Shown: piece by piece, positions 45,176 through 53,193 of the stretch
How positions within the stretch are numbered: the first letter of the stretch is position 1
Layout of the letters: each line of letters begins with the position of its first letter
NCBI GenBank assembly: GCA_029572965.1
Contig: JAKPQD010000288.1
Coordinates: forward strand, 1-64,000
Source of the DNA: Bacteroidota bacterium
GTDB lineage: Bacteria; Bacteroidota; Bacteroidia; Bacteroidales; DTGW01
DNA: 64,000 nt
Reading direction: 5' to 3'
The notes under the pieces: model-generated
Told to the model about the DNA's origin: nothing
The model's input: the letters and a program-made list of their open reading frames with translations, nothing else
Databases searched by the model: none
Made by a program: the position numbers and the translations under genes

Positions 45176-46216
45176 TCAAGAAGGAAAAAACAAAGGCAGG
45201 GTAAAATAAAAAGTAGCACCACAGCCTTCTTTACTTTCTACCCAAATTTTACCTCCATGCAACTCAACAAATTCTTTAGCTATAGCCAATCCTAAACCTG
45301 TCCCCCCGTGAGTAAAGGCTATTTTATCATTGGCTTGGACGAAGCGGCCGAAAATTTTCTCTGTCATAGATGAGGGCATCCCAATACCCGAATCCTGAAC
45401 AAAAAACTCCAACATATCTTTGGTGGCTAACTTATAGCCAACAGTAATAGTGCCTTGTTCGGTAAATTTTATAGCGTTGCCAATAAGGTTAATCAGTACC
45501 TGCTTGATTCGGAGCTCATCGGCAGTGATAAAATCGCTCCCATCGGGCAACTCAAGAGATAGCTTAAAGCTAATATGGCTTTTATTGCGATTTTTCATGT
45601 CGAGCATAAAAAACAACTGCAAATCGTAAAGCAAACGGTTTAGGCTAAACTGGCTTTTGAACAATGTAAGCTTACCAGCTTCTATACGCGACAAATCAAG
45701 CAAGTCAGTAATGAGCTTGAAGAGATAATTGCCATTGCTATGTATAATCTGGGCATATTCACGTATTTTCCCCACCGGGAAATCTTTTTTAGAGAGCAAC
45801 TCAGCAAAACCAATAATACCATTAAGCGGCGTACGGATTTCGTGAGCAATATTAGACAAAAACAAATTTGAAACATCATCAAAGTAATGATCTTCCCCAT
45901 TTCTATTCTCTTTTTGAGCCCTAACAATCAATATGTAACCTGATGTTTCGTTTTCACCGTTTTCGCAGGTAAAAAGAGCTGTTTCATACCTGACATTTTC
46001 AATATTGACAGTGGCAGTTTGCGGAACGGTGCAAACCTTTCTGTTTTTGTTAATAAGAAGCTTTTTTTCTGACGAAATTTCGTGCTCGCCAATTTTTTTC
46101 CCTATCAGCCCGGGCACAAAACTATCATCATTGCAAAACACCAGGGTACAATCAATATCAAAAAAAAGCAAAAAACCTTGTATATGAAAGCTAATATTTT
46201 TAAGAGTGTTTATCAT
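45176..46216 (-). CDS. Soluble PAS-type sensor histidine kinase
   Basis: 346 residues, no transmembrane helix. The N-terminal 110 residues look like a degenerate PAS domain (FLLFFDIDCTLVFCNDDSF, then SGYILIVRAQ). HisKA follows with the H-box LSNIAHEIRTPLNGIIGFAE, then a HATPase domain: N-box QVLINLIGNAIKFTEQG, G1 DSGIGM, F-box IFGRFVQ and G2 GGTGLGLAIAKEF. It is an orthodox kinase without receiver. It is transcribed away from the FNR-like regulator gene (178-base gap). No response regulator is adjacent, so the partner is unknown; the regulators at 918 or 57547 are candidates only by presence. Confidence 0.9.
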   Translation of the reverse strand: MINTLKNISFHIQGFLLFFDIDCTLVFCNDDSFVPGLIGKKIGEHEISSEKKLLINKNRKVCTVPQTATVNIENVRYETALFTCENGENETSGYILIVRAQKENRNGEDHYFDDVSNLFLSNIAHEIRTPLNGIIGFAELLSKKDFPVGKIREYAQIIHSNGNYLFKLITDLLDLSRIEAGKLTLFKSQFSLNRLLYDLQLFFMLDMKNRNKSHISFKLSLELPDGSDFITADELRIKQVLINLIGNAIKFTEQGTITVGYKLATKDMLEFFVQDSGIGMPSSMTEKIFGRFVQANDKIAFTHGGTGLGLAIAKEFVELHGGKIWVESKEGCGATFYFTLPLFFPS

Positions 46217-46394
46217 AAAATTTCTTTTATAAACTACTCGTACTAATGTGAAGTTAAGAATCTTTTTTTACATTTTGTCATTTTTTAAAACTCATATTTT
46301 ACTTGAAAATAGGAAAGTTTGTGTATATTTATAGTAAGTTTTAGCATCCAGGGCAAAAACTGAAACTTTTATCATTTTTAATTATACAAGAAAC

Positions 46395-47075
46395 ATGAAT
46401 TCAACATTATGCCATCAGTGCTATAGTGGTTGTCCTTTTTATCTTTGTATAAAAGACACTGGTCAAGGTCTTTTGTTAAACGAAGTATCAGAGATTTTTT
46501 ACAAACGTAAAGAGCTAATCTTCAAACAAAATACACGTTCAACACAAATATTTTATCTAAAAAGCGGATTAGTAAAATTATCTATAGAACGCCGAAACGA
46601 AAAAAACGCTATATTGAAAATACTGACCCCGGGGTCTTTTATTGGCATCAATTCATTTAGCAAAGATCTTTGCCAATATTCTGCCGCAGCCTTAACTAAC
46701 AGCGAAGTTTGTATCATTCCTAAAGAAGTTGTATTTAAATTGATAACCAGCAACCCATGTTTTGCCCAGATAATTTTTGATGCTATTTCGGAGAAATATG
46801 CATATATTATAAGAAAAATATCATCTTTGAGCACTAAACAGATGCATGGCAGATTGGCAGACGTTCTGCTTTATCTCAATAGCAGCGAGTTTAACAATAC
46901 TGATGTATTTTCGCACATTACACGCCAAGATATCGCTGAGCTTTCAGGGATGGCACTTGAAAGCGTTATCAGGCTATTGTCTGAGTTTAAAGAAGATGGG
47001 TTGATTAGGTTAGATGGCAAGAAAATTGTAATTAATAATGAAGAATTGATACTAAAACTTAGTGAAATTGGTTAA
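46395..47075 (+). CDS. Crp/Fnr-family regulator with N-terminal cysteine cluster
   Basis: 226 residues: cyclic-nucleotide-type beta-roll (about 25-140), dimer helix and a C-terminal winged helix (about 165-225). The first 18 residues contain C6, C9, C13 and C18, and C93 lies in the beta-roll, a layout like E. coli FNR (C20, C23, C29, C122), which holds an oxygen-labile 4Fe-4S cluster. The recognition helix ITRQDIAELSGMALESVIRLL keeps the glutamate and arginine used by FNR and CRP to read TTGA/TGTGA-type half sites, with isoleucine in place of the FNR serine. An oxygen or nitrosative sensor role is inferred. PFOR nearby is a plausible target. Confidence 0.85.
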   Translation: MNSTLCHQCYSGCPFYLCIKDTGQGLLLNEVSEIFYKRKELIFKQNTRSTQIFYLKSGLVKLSIERRNEKNAILKILTPGSFIGINSFSKDLCQYSAAALTNSEVCIIPKEVVFKLITSNPCFAQIIFDAISEKYAYIIRKISSLSTKQMHGRLADVLLYLNSSEFNNTDVFSHITRQDIAELSGMALESVIRLLSEFKEDGLIRLDGKKIVINNEELILKLSEIG

Positions 47076-47110
47076 TTAGTTACATTTTTATAGAAAAAAA
47101 AAGAGAGTTT

Positions 47111-50100
47111 GTGTTAAATAAATATAGCTTTAAAAGCAATATATATAAGGGGTTCATAGTTTTCATCGGGTCATATCTGTTACTCGCCCAACATGGGTAT
47201 GGGCAGTATTTTAATGGCCCCAACAAGCCCGATTACAAGATTTTTGAGTACAAAGTCCTTACTAGTCCTCATTTTGAACTTTATCATTATTTAGAGAACG
47301 ATTCGGTGAAAAATGCCTTTATGGCAGCTTCTGAAAAATGGTACGAACGCCATTTTATGATATTTTCAGACACCTTTAAAGAAAAGAACCCGGTAATATT
47401 GTATGCCAACCATGCCGACTTCCAGCAAACCAATGCAGTAAGCGGGTTGATAGGCGTTGGCACAGGAGGGGTAACCGAATCGCTCAAAAACAGGGTAATA
47501 ATGCCTTTGATGGAATCGGCTGCCCAAACTGACCACGTTTTAGGGCATGAGCTGGTGCATGCTTTTCAATACAACTTTTTGCTTAGCGATGACAGCCTTC
47601 AACTACGGAATATGCGAAATATACCGTTATGGATGATAGAAGGTATGGCAGAATACTTGTCTATTGGGAGTACCGACGTGCTTACTGCAATGTGGATGCG
47701 TGATGCCATTCTGAACAACGATTTTCCGACGCTGGATGACATGAGCCGCTCATATAAATACTTTCCGTACAGGTATGGACAAGCTTTTTGGGCTTTTGTT
47801 ACTGGTTACTATGGAGACACCATTATAAAACCGCTTTTTGACCTGACTACAAAGTATGGATATGACAAAGCCCTTGAGACACTAACTATATGGAACGAAC
47901 GTTCATTCTCGCAAGCCTGGAAAAACTCCATGCAGCAATATTACAGCAAGTTCATAGCCAAAGCTGACAAACAGCCAACCGGCACAAAAATCCTGCACCG
48001 CAAAAATTCCGGGGCCATCAATATAGCCCCGTCGCTGAGCCCGGATGGTAAATATGTTATATTCCTTTCGGAAAAAGACCTATTCACCTTTGACCTTTTT
48101 ATGGCCGATGCTAAAACGGGCAAAATTGTAAAAAAAATCTCAAGCACCATCAGACAAAACCAAATAGACGACTTCAACTTCCTGGAATCGGGCGGTACAT
48201 GGTCTCCGGATGGAAAGAAGTTTGCATTTGTTACTTTTAGCAAAGGCCGTAACCGATTGTTGATTATTGATATAAACAATCCGGCCTATTCAACTGAAAA
48301 AGACTTGAAAACAATAGACGCATTTAGTAACCCTGCATGGTCACCCGATGGTAAAAGTATTGTAGTTACAGGTTTAAAAGAAGGTGTTACAGATTTATAT
48401 TCGTACCAGGTAGAAAAAGACACAACATTCCGTTTGACCAATGACGTTTATTGCAATTTGATGCCTTCGTGGTCAAAAGACGGCCGTTTTATTGTATATT
48501 CGACCGATAGGCCGGCCGAAGGGCAAACTGGCATCCAGAAAGGTTACTCATTAGCTATATTTGACGTTCAAACAAAAGAAATAAAAGTACTTCCGGTATT
48601 TCCTGGTGCAGAAAACCTCAATGCCCAGATAGATTCAACTGGTGACAATGTGTATTTTCTGTCAGACGCTAATGGCATAAGAAATTTGTACCATTACAAC
48701 GTATCAAGTAATGAAACCAAGCGTTTGAGCAATGCCCAAACCGGAGTTTGCGGGGTGACACATTTTACTCCAGCACTCACTATGAACCACCAAAACATAA
48801 TATATACCTATTATTGGAACGGAGATTATAATCTTTACAAAGCTAATATCAATGATTTTAAAGCGGTAAAAGTAAACACAGACGAAGTGAATTTTGATGC
48901 GGCTATACTCCCTCCATTTAAAAGAATTGGCAAGGACATAGTCAATGTCAACCTGGGCGAGGCTATAGATAAAAGCACCCTGCCCAAAGACTCTATTATC
49001 CCGGTCCCCTATCGTTCAAAATTTCAATTGGACTACATAGGAGGCTCCAATGTAGGCGTTTCGGCGGGGTCATATTATGGGACAGGTATGTCGGGCAGTG
49101 TGGACATGCTCTTTGGTGATGTAGTAGGCAATTACCAGCTTTATACCAGCCTGGCCATAAACGGGCAGATTCAGGACTTTGGAGGCTCAGTAGCCTTTAT
49201 CAACAACAAAAACAAGATAGACTGGGGTGCTTCACTTTCGCACATCCCATACAAATATGGCAATTATTACTATTCAAATGACAGTGTGGATGACAACCTG
49301 GTTTCGGTGCTAAATGTAGATATGCAATGGATTTTTGAAAACTCAATAGCTTTGTTTGCTATAAAACCTTTATCGCAAACCCGAAGAATAGAAGCTTCTA
49401 TATCATATTCATATTACAATTTTTATCTTGAACGCGATAAATATATAGGAAGCATTTATGGATATTCAACCTGGATTGGACGCGAAAAGAACCTGCCAAC
49501 AGACAAGGGATTTGGTATTGCCTCTGTGAGTACAGCCTATACACTTGACAATTCGTACATGGGCATAGCCTCGCCATTACGTGGACAGCGCTTCAGGGTC
49601 GAAGTGGACCAATATGTTGGCAAGATAAACTTTACCAATTTATTGATAGATTACCGGAAATACTTCTTTATCAACCCTTACAGCTTTGCCTTCAGACTTT
49701 ATCACCAGGGAAGATATGGCAATGTGACTACAAACAATGTAATAAGGTCGTTGTACTTAGGATGGCCGTGGTTGGTACGTGGGTTTTACGGATTTATCGG
49801 GGCAGACAGTTATCTGGCCAATCAAACCATGCTGTTTGGAAGCCGTTTGGCCATAGCCAATGCTGAATTCAGGATCCCGTTTACCGGGCCCGAACGGTTA
49901 TGCCTGATACCTTTTAAATACTTTGTTTCCGAGCTTTCATTCTTTACAGATGCTGGTGTAGCCTGGAGTAAAATAGACCAACTTACCCTTAACCGCCACA
50001 AAAACGAAACGTTAAAAGTCAACTATAAAAACCTGGCTACATCTGGCCCGGATAATATGTTTGATGGCTTAGACGAAAACTATTACCGATACCCGCTTAT

Positions 50101-50230
50101 GACCTATGGGGTTTCTTTGCGCATTAACCTTTTCGGGGTGTTAATCATCGAACCATATTATTCCATCCCATTTATGAAAGACTGGCAAAGCTATGCCGGC
50201 CTGAACCTCAATTTATTCCCCGGTTGGTAA
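47111..50230 (+). CDS. Fusion of gluzincin-like metallopeptidase, TolB-like beta-propeller and Omp85-like barrel
   Basis: 1039 residues from GTG at 47111. A signal peptide (about 12-32, GFIVFIGSYLLLAQHGYGQ) is followed by a peptidase-MA-like region (about 40-280) with HELVHAFQYN and the downstream EGMAEY glutamate, i.e. zinc ligands H, H and E. Next come PD40/WD40-like blades (about 300-580), each with a SPDGK signature (SLSPDGKYVIF, TWSPDGKKFAFV, AWSPDGKSIVV, SWSKDGRFIVYS). The last 400 residues form an outer-membrane barrel with Omp85-like late motifs (LVRGFYGF, ANAEFRIPF, FFTDAGVAW) ending in LNLFPGW. Likely surface-anchored. Substrate unknown. I chose GTG because no ATG precedes the signal peptide. 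Confidence 0.8.
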   Translation: MLNKYSFKSNIYKGFIVFIGSYLLLAQHGYGQYFNGPNKPDYKIFEYKVLTSPHFELYHYLENDSVKNAFMAASEKWYERHFMIFSDTFKEKNPVILYANHADFQQTNAVSGLIGVGTGGVTESLKNRVIMPLMESAAQTDHVLGHELVHAFQYNFLLSDDSLQLRNMRNIPLWMIEGMAEYLSIGSTDVLTAMWMRDAILNNDFPTLDDMSRSYKYFPYRYGQAFWAFVTGYYGDTIIKPLFDLTTKYGYDKALETLTIWNERSFSQAWKNSMQQYYSKFIAKADKQPTGTKILHRKNSGAINIAPSLSPDGKYVIFLSEKDLFTFDLFMADAKTGKIVKKISSTIRQNQIDDFNFLESGGTWSPDGKKFAFVTFSKGRNRLLIIDINNPAYSTEKDLKTIDAFSNPAWSPDGKSIVVTGLKEGVTDLYSYQVEKDTTFRLTNDVYCNLMPSWSKDGRFIVYSTDRPAEGQTGIQKGYSLAIFDVQTKEIKVLPVFPGAENLNAQIDSTGDNVYFLSDANGIRNLYHYNVSSNETKRLSNAQTGVCGVTHFTPALTMNHQNIIYTYYWNGDYNLYKANINDFKAVKVNTDEVNFDAAILPPFKRIGKDIVNVNLGEAIDKSTLPKDSIIPVPYRSKFQLDYIGGSNVGVSAGSYYGTGMSGSVDMLFGDVVGNYQLYTSLAINGQIQDFGGSVAFINNKNKIDWGASLSHIPYKYGNYYYSNDSVDDNLVSVLNVDMQWIFENSIALFAIKPLSQTRRIEASISYSYYNFYLERDKYIGSIYGYSTWIGREKNLPTDKGFGIASVSTAYTLDNSYMGIASPLRGQRFRVEVDQYVGKINFTNLLIDYRKYFFINPYSFAFRLYHQGRYGNVTTNNVIRSLYLGWPWLVRGFYGFIGADSYLANQTMLFGSRLAIANAEFRIPFTGPERLCLIPFKYFVSELSFFTDAGVAWSKIDQLTLNRHKNETLKVNYKNLATSGPDNMFDGLDENYYRYPLMTYGVSLRINLFGVLIIEPYYSIPFMKDWQSYAGLNLNLFPGW

Positions 50231-50325
50231 ATTATTGTCCTAACCATATCAAAATGAACAAATAAAATATACCTTTGTGCCGTTTTGTAAAGAACATAAC
50301 CTGTTTTATAGTAAAAAAAAAACAC

Positions 50326-51024
50326 ATGAAAAAAATTCTGACCTTTATATTTATTGGGAGCATTGCCTTCAATGCTTTTTCGCAAAAGAAACAGAAAGAA
50401 GAATTAAAAACCAACCTTGACTCTGTATCGTATTGTTTGGGAACTTATTTTGGCAATTCGCTAAAAGCAGCTGGTGTAAGTGCAATAAATAACGAAGCTT
50501 TTATAAAAGGTTTGGAAGCTGAACTTAGTGGCACCTCTAAAATATCGCAAGAAGTTGCTAATCAACTCATTCAAGCTTTTATGATGAAGCAATTTCAGGC
50601 CAAAACGCAAAAAAACCTGGCAGAAGGCCGCAAGTTTCTTGAAGAAAACAAAAAGAAAGAAGGCGTAATAACCCTTCCAAGTGGTTTGCAATACAAAGTG
50701 ATTGCAAATGGCGAAGGAGAGTCGCCTACCATCAATGATAAGGTTACCTGCCATTATGAAGGGAAATTAATCAACGGAAAAGTATTTGACAGCTCAATAC
50801 AAAGGGGCAAGCCTATGCAGTTTGCCGTAAATGGCGTAATCAGCGGATGGACCGAAGCCCTGCAACTGATGAAACCCGGGGCAAAATGGATTTTGTACAT
50901 TCCATCAGAACTGGCTTATGGCGAGCAGATTATGCGCGGCAGCGAGATTGAGCCAAACAGTGTATTGATATTCGACATTGAGCTTATTTCGGTTGAAAAA
51001 CAAACTCCTGCAGAAAATAAATAA
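50326..51024 (+). CDS. FKBP-type peptidyl-prolyl isomerase, periplasmic
   Basis: 232 residues from ATG at 50326 (MKKILTFIFIGSIAFNAFSQ), which gives a clean signal peptide; the longer frame from 50275 does not. An N-terminal dimerisation helix bundle (FKBP_N, about 25-120) precedes the FKBP domain (about 125-225): VTCHYEGKLINGKVFDSSIQ, FAVNGVISGWTEALQLMKPG and IPSELAYGE, with IEPNSVLIFDIELI at the end. This is the Mip/FkpA arrangement, a folding helper for exported proteins. It is followed 27 bases later by a paralogue. Confidence 0.93.
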   Translation: MKKILTFIFIGSIAFNAFSQKKQKEELKTNLDSVSYCLGTYFGNSLKAAGVSAINNEAFIKGLEAELSGTSKISQEVANQLIQAFMMKQFQAKTQKNLAEGRKFLEENKKKEGVITLPSGLQYKVIANGEGESPTINDKVTCHYEGKLINGKVFDSSIQRGKPMQFAVNGVISGWTEALQLMKPGAKWILYIPSELAYGEQIMRGSEIEPNSVLIFDIELISVEKQTPAENK

Positions 51025-51050
51025 TTATTAATTTTTTTAAATATAAAACA

Positions 51051-51761
51051 ATGAAAGTAAAATTTTTAGTTTCGATTTTAGCAATTTCGTTGGTAGTATT
51101 AAGTGCATGTAATAAAAAAAGCACTGTAAAACTCCGTAACGATGTGGACAGTGCCAGTTATGCCATTGGGGTTTCAATAGGTGCAAATTTACAACCGCTT
51201 GACATGCCGGCTTTTAACGCTGAACTTTTCAAACAGGCCGTTATGGAAGCAATGGCCAAAAAAGAACACAAGATGACCCAAGAGCAAATTCAAATGTTCT
51301 TACAACAATATTTCACAAACCTTCAAAAAAAACAAGCTGAAGCTTCATTGAAAAAAAATGAAGAATTTTTGAAGAAAAACAAAGAACGCAAAGGTGTTAT
51401 CACTACCGCCAGCGGCTTGCAATATGAAGTATTAAGAGAAGGCACAGGGGCAACCCCCAAAGCTGAGGACATGGTTACCATCAATTACAAGGGCACACTA
51501 ATTGATGGCACTGTATTTGACAGCTCATACGAACGCAAAGAGCCTATAACATTTGCCGTAAATGGTGTTATCCCGGGGTTTTCAGAAGCCCTTCAACTGA
51601 TGAAAGTGGGGTCAAACTACAAAATCTACATTCCATCGCAATTAGGTTATGGCCCTAATCCTCAAGGGAAAATCAAACCCAACTCATTATTAATTTTTGA
51701 AGTTGAGCTTTTATCTATTTCAACCCCCGAACAGAAAAAAGAAGAAGCAAAAAAACAATAA
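51051..51761 (+). CDS. FKBP-type peptidyl-prolyl isomerase, lipoprotein
   Basis: 236 residues with a lipoprotein signal: VSILAISLVVLSACNKK has the lipobox LSAC, cysteine 20. FKBP_N helices (about 30-115) and an FKBP domain follow: VTINYKGTLIDGTVFDSSYE, FAVNGVIPGFSEALQLMKVG, IPSQLGYGP, IKPNSLLIFEVELL. It is about half identical to the upstream gene by eye in the catalytic part, so the pair is a tandem duplication with different anchoring. The C-terminal tail is lysine/glutamate-rich. A terminator follows. Confidence 0.94.
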   Translation: MKVKFLVSILAISLVVLSACNKKSTVKLRNDVDSASYAIGVSIGANLQPLDMPAFNAELFKQAVMEAMAKKEHKMTQEQIQMFLQQYFTNLQKKQAEASLKKNEEFLKKNKERKGVITTASGLQYEVLREGTGATPKAEDMVTINYKGTLIDGTVFDSSYERKEPITFAVNGVIPGFSEALQLMKVGSNYKIYIPSQLGYGPNPQGKIKPNSLLIFEVELLSISTPEQKKEEAKKQ

Positions 51762-51780
51762 GCTTTTTTAACAAAAAAAG

Positions 51781-51814
51781 AAAGCATACATTTAACAAGA
51801 TGTGTGCTTTTTTT
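51781..51814 (+). terminator. Terminator after the FKBP pair
   Basis: AAAGCATACAT (51781-51791) pairs with ATGTGTGCTTT (51800-51810), 11 pairs with one T-G, then a T-run. Confidence 0.85.
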
Positions 51815-51824
51815 ATGCAATGAT

Positions 51825-51832
51825 TACTTTTG
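51825..51832 (+). promoter_or_regulatory. Candidate -7 box of the MscS gene
   Basis: TACTTTTG matches TAnnTTTG and sits 18 bases before the ATG at 51851, giving a very short leader. Confidence 0.5.
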
Positions 51833-51850
51833 CAAAAAAAATAAGAAGCT

Positions 51851-53059
51851 ATGTATGACTATCTGAAAGAACTAAGTGTTTCTCTTGAAAAGTTGATATT
51901 ATCGCATCATCTATCACCAACAGTAGCACATTCTCTTAATCTTATGGCCAACATAGTAGCCATAGCTTTAATGGCAATGTTGGCCAACTTTGTGGCCAAA
52001 AAAATCATCATTTCTATCATCAAAAAGTGGGTAGATAAAAGCACCAATGACTATGACGATGTATTTTATGAAAAAGGCGTATTCAACCGCTTATCTCACC
52101 TGGCTCCGGCATTGGTGATATCAAAACTTACGCCAATTGCATTATATGGGTACAACGTAGCTATCAATACCATTGCTACTTTAACCAACATATACATACT
52201 TTTAGCTGTTATAGCTGTAATAATGGCTGTTATCAATGCCTTGCATGATATATACAACATGACCCCCATGGGCAAACAACGTTCAATAAAGGGTTACATT
52301 CAGGCTGCCAAATCTATAGTGATTTTTATCGGTGTGTTGATGGTAATCTCCATTTTGGTAAAAAAAGACCTGAGTTCGTTGTTTGCAGGATTGACAGCCT
52401 TTGCAGCTGTTTTGATGTTTGTTTTTAAAGATGCTATCCTGGGTTTGGTTGCAGGTATTCAAATCTCCTCCAACGACATATTACGTGTAGGTGATTATAT
52501 AGAAATGCCAAGCCGCGGAGCTGATGGCACTGTTATTGATATAAAACTCAGCACTGTTAAGGTTCACAATGCTAACCGGACTATTGTTACTATTCCTACC
52601 TATTCTTTCGTCAACGAATCATTTTTAAACTGGCGTGGGCTTGATATCTCATTAGGAAGACGTATAAAAAGATCTATAAACATTGACATGCAAAGTATCT
52701 TTTTTTGTAACGACCAACAACTTGAAGAATTTAAGAAAAACCCTTTGGTAGAACGTGCCATAGAAAAAAGCAGCCCCGGGATATATGATAAAATTACCAA
52801 TGCCCAGGTTTTCAGGCTATACATCGAAGAATGGCTAAAAAACAACAAAGACATCAATGCCGGAATGCCATTTCTGGTAAGATATCTACAACCCACCGAA
52901 AACGGTATGCCTTTAGAGCTGGCCGTACACACATTTCACAAACCAGCAGCAGACTTTGAAGAGGTACAATCATCTATATTTGAATACCTGATAGCCACAG
53001 CCCCACAGTTTGGCTTACGTATCTTCCAGGTACCAAGCGGTTTCGATGTAAGGAAATAA
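51851..53059 (+). CDS. Mechanosensitive ion channel, MscS family
   Basis: 402 residues. Several membrane helices are seen (about 30-48, 90-115, 118-135, 155-172 and the pore helix around 180-210, LFAGLTAFAAVLMFVFKDAILGLVAG). After the pore comes the beta domain (DYIEMPSRGADGTVIDIKLSTVKVHNANRTIVTIP pattern, conserved in MscS) and an alpha/beta C-terminal domain. The longer N-terminal part with extra helices resembles YbdG-type channels. It releases solutes on osmotic downshock at the inner membrane. It has its own promoter-like box and terminator. Confidence 0.93.
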   Translation: MYDYLKELSVSLEKLILSHHLSPTVAHSLNLMANIVAIALMAMLANFVAKKIIISIIKKWVDKSTNDYDDVFYEKGVFNRLSHLAPALVISKLTPIALYGYNVAINTIATLTNIYILLAVIAVIMAVINALHDIYNMTPMGKQRSIKGYIQAAKSIVIFIGVLMVISILVKKDLSSLFAGLTAFAAVLMFVFKDAILGLVAGIQISSNDILRVGDYIEMPSRGADGTVIDIKLSTVKVHNANRTIVTIPTYSFVNESFLNWRGLDISLGRRIKRSINIDMQSIFFCNDQQLEEFKKNPLVERAIEKSSPGIYDKITNAQVFRLYIEEWLKNNKDINAGMPFLVRYLQPTENGMPLELAVHTFHKPAADFEEVQSSIFEYLIATAPQFGLRIFQVPSGFDVRK

Positions 53060-53077
53060 ATTACAACAAACTACCTC

Positions 53078-53111
53078 AAAAACGCCTTTGAATGACCTCA
53101 AAGGCGTTTTT
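53078..53111 (+). terminator. MscS gene terminator
   Basis: AAAAACGCCTTTGA (53078-53091) and TCAAAGGCGTTTTT (53098-53111) form a perfect 14-bp stem with a six-base loop. Confidence 0.92.
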
Positions 53112-53193
53112 GTTGCTTTAACTTCAAATTAAGGTTCAATTTTAGCTTATACACTTAAAATGGATTAACTTTAAAATATCCAAAAATGAGTAT

